Below are positions 63,301 to 64,000 of a stretch of DNA of 64,000 nt, piece after piece. The DNA comes from DASYXT01 sp035934555 (GTDB taxonomy: Bacteria > Verrucomicrobiota > Verrucomicrobiia > Limisphaerales > UBA8199). The notes beneath the pieces were generated by a model that saw only the letters and a program-made list of their open reading frames with translations, did no database searches and had not been told where the DNA came from. The stretch covers positions 124,001 to 188,000 of the forward strand of contig DASYXT010000039.1 of the NCBI GenBank assembly GCA_035934555.1. Reading direction: 5' to 3'. How positions within the stretch are numbered: the stretch's first letter is position 1; the number at the start of each line of letters is the position of its first letter. Both the position numbers and the translations under genes were made by a program.

Positions 63301-64000
63301 ACCGGCCCGAATCTCGTTGTACCCTATGAACGTCCGGCCTGCTGGTATGCGGACAGGAATTGCGCTTGTGATGGGTGGCCTACACCGCTCCCAACCCACT
63401 CCGGCGGCGGTTCCGCTGTGCTCGATAATTTCTATCAAGCTTCCAGCCCAGCGGAGCACGTCAACGTGGGATGTCCTAAAAAGGGGTTCAAAAACGTTTA
63501 TGCGATGAAGCAGTGGCATGGCGTATTCGGACCAATGTCGGACATGCTGGGGACCACCTACTCAAGCATGAAGGGCGATTGTCCCTGCCAGACGCCGAGC
63601 CTGCCGGTTAACGCCGTGGACGATACCAAATACCTCCAGATGCACGCTGCTGCTCATTTCGAGGACCATTACCTCTACTTCGGTGGATCGGGAGTCATCG
63701 ACTGGCCCGAGTCCGGCCAGGTGGAACGTGATTGCGTGGTTGACCGCCTCAGCGGCAAGCGCACTTACGCCGGAAGTGACATGGGTGATAGCGCTGGAGC
63801 AGCGTTCAAGGCCATTCGAGATGTCCGGCTGCCCGATCTGCCGGGTATCTACTGCGGCAAGGTCTCGCAATACAGGAGTAGACTATTGGGTCTGCCAGGG
63901 CCGGATCATCCCGTGGACTTCTCCCCGGTGTTCACCGACGGCCCCGTGCCAGCCATGGATTGGGACTATACGTGGTCGTTTACCGTGGGTGACACGACTC
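60307..64000 (+). CDS. Giant secreted protein with Calx-beta and Ig-like domains (3' end outside window)
   Basis: The frame is open to the right edge: at least 1231 residues. ATG 60307 gives a signal peptide (SIAFSALALLVCTTGIHAQ); ATG 60283 is in frame upstream. Residues about 30-480 are mixed beta with no known family. A Calx-beta-like domain follows at about nt 61760-62080 (VSGSAVLGQDYQPIGTNVTI), then a unit with YNVYLYGYDG and an Ig-like domain at about 62660-62910 (TVMEGFTATFNVGLSGFGPV, SYQWTV). The visible C-terminal part (62920 on) is unusually cysteine-rich (CWYADRNCACDGW, GDCPCQTPS). The function is unknown; an adhesin or RHS-like toxin/scaffold is possible but not shown. Confidence 0.7.
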   Translation, partial: MKIHWLSKGLSIAFSALALLVCTTGIHAQTSPSDHGYMAAERGHEYTVWSKWVWQTNQGIATVESNTLVQVASGLNRWQSSQWVPAAPELVVTNGGVLGRGAQAAAFFSGNLNSIAATRVHMPDGQWLKTHIVGLAYHDASSNTNLLVAAPKDCAPQIVGTNRVAYLDAFDDLRCDVVYSYTALGVRQDIVLRENPGDPAILYGLNAQSTYLLVISEVDEGPAPQITERAWPAGEDVLVDQTLNFGSMGMVPGRAFRVEHTSGDLCGLLVAKRLETVAGRRFIVERVRYERIEPDLRTLPTSATPLTNAPGITLTNGSIRKPMRWYASGALPPARTSVSGISGRPLKVANVDNRPGVVLDWNLALNPGDFAFTCGNYVVSGETRLADVAFSPNAVLKYDLGASLHVDGALTWSEGPDCGDAPALLTSANDDAHGVVLDWSTHSPTRGDYGPALVVRAQDLPLARLHITNLFGAPGIIAERPAPSSVTIIALKPAARRRAGDSAAVAVRRVDGDWSQPLTVPFTVSGSAVLGQDYQPIGTNVTIPAGEGSTILSVFPTATAEAQPLATVTVALQPDPQEAYVLGAQTSQTLALVESGSLPLPTLINLDFVPQNYNPNSYKVGFAATGQTASDFWNALSCPNQYGASLANLVAADFSATTVGLTVNNCPGTWAQNSPDPMYAGYMYPSYGQTGTLTFNNLRAGRYNVYLYGYDGNYDLAVGSTSYGNHRNRDWPIMSPLVWTEGKQYSRFSNVTLASGQNLVVTLRPGSDGWAVIAGLQVALIPDLVSIATQPANQTVMEGFTATFNVGLSGFGPVSYQWTVGGQDIPGATTSTYTTEPLDMSASGRVYAARITNPAGAVTTTGATLTVLQCDPSSNPLGAVGWVFSCEDKFYIQVSNLTDHNLTGGQFDLYVYFDGVNRSFLRTLLPWSPTDVLPQGKARIFTFCSPDHSITNVDCAVFYRGGGSCAASQKFRIQNLDKVALVVHNTTLVLDRPSLCDQTGPNLVVPYERPACWYADRNCACDGWPTPLPTHSGGGSAVLDNFYQASSPAEHVNVGCPKKGFKNVYAMKQWHGVFGPMSDMLGTTYSSMKGDCPCQTPSLPVNAVDDTKYLQMHAAAHFEDHYLYFGGSGVIDWPESGQVERDCVVDRLSGKRTYAGSDMGDSAGAAFKAIRDVRLPDLPGIYCGKVSQYRSRLLGLPGPDHPVDFSPVFTDGPVPAMDWDYTWSFTVGDTT

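Noticed and set aside
1..64000. CRISPR arrays, tRNA or rRNA genes, phage or insertion-sequence genes
   Set aside because: I looked for spaced direct repeats, cloverleaf-like stretches in the gaps, and transposase or integrase motifs, and saw none.

Overview
The window (about 60% G+C, densely coded, no RNA genes seen) looks like a chromosome segment of a Verrucomicrobiota bacterium of the Pedosphaera/Limisphaerales type. The grounds are pseudopilin-type proteins with the H-X9-DG C-terminal pattern, a DUF1549/DUF1553 plus DUF1501 pair with a Planctomycete-type cytochrome c domain, secreted DUF11/P-domain proteins ending in a short 'YYR/FYRLR' autotransport-like tail, and FG-GAP and BspA-LRR surface proteins. 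Assignment to a genus is not possible from this sequence alone.

Layout. 1-8.0 kb: two tandem giant secreted proteins, the second a sedolisin (S53) protease with P-domains and DUF11 repeats. 8.1-14.8 kb: rsmH, a rhomboid/GYF_2 gene remnant, a pseudopilin-like protein, a secreted protein, an esterase and a cytochrome c-sorbosone dehydrogenase fusion. 15.0-24.3 kb: a one-direction operon for a group 1h [NiFe]-hydrogenase, the class known for oxidising atmospheric H2. It holds a 65-aa protein, DUF5947, DUF6084, a 474-aa protein with a C-terminal beta-rich domain, a maturation protease, a 44-aa membrane peptide, small and large subunits, a NifU-C protein, HypC, HypD and a GmhA-like SIS protein. 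24.4-25.1 kb: a ribbon-helix-helix/PIN toxin-antitoxin pair. 25.1-35.2 kb: Gfo/Idh-type oxidoreductase, RluA-type pseudouridine synthase, zinc alcohol dehydrogenase, TPR protein, YjbQ, cupin, truncated pseudopilin, rhomboid protease, membrane protein and LRR protein. 35.3-43.8 kb: DUF1501 and DUF1549/1553 proteins, POT transporter, FG-GAP protein, CBS protein. 43.9-50.9 kb: ComEC, PdxJ-AcpS, a lipoprotein-like unknown and an FHA-GAF-PP2C phosphatase. 51.1-56.2 kb: pectate-lyase-like protein, and phosphoketolase with acetate kinase. 56.3-64 kb: DUF2959-like lipoprotein, Fmt with a duplicated 3' end, S41 peptidase, and a giant secreted protein running off the right end.

The most interesting system is the hydrogenase operon. 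Structural genes, the maturation protease and part of the Hyp machinery (HypC, HypD) are interleaved with at least five small or uncharacterised proteins that are likely to be specific partners of this hydrogenase class. HypA, HypB, HypE and HypF are not in the window, so they must be supplied elsewhere. The enzyme class is described, including in Verrucomicrobia; the functions of the accessory proteins are what remains open.
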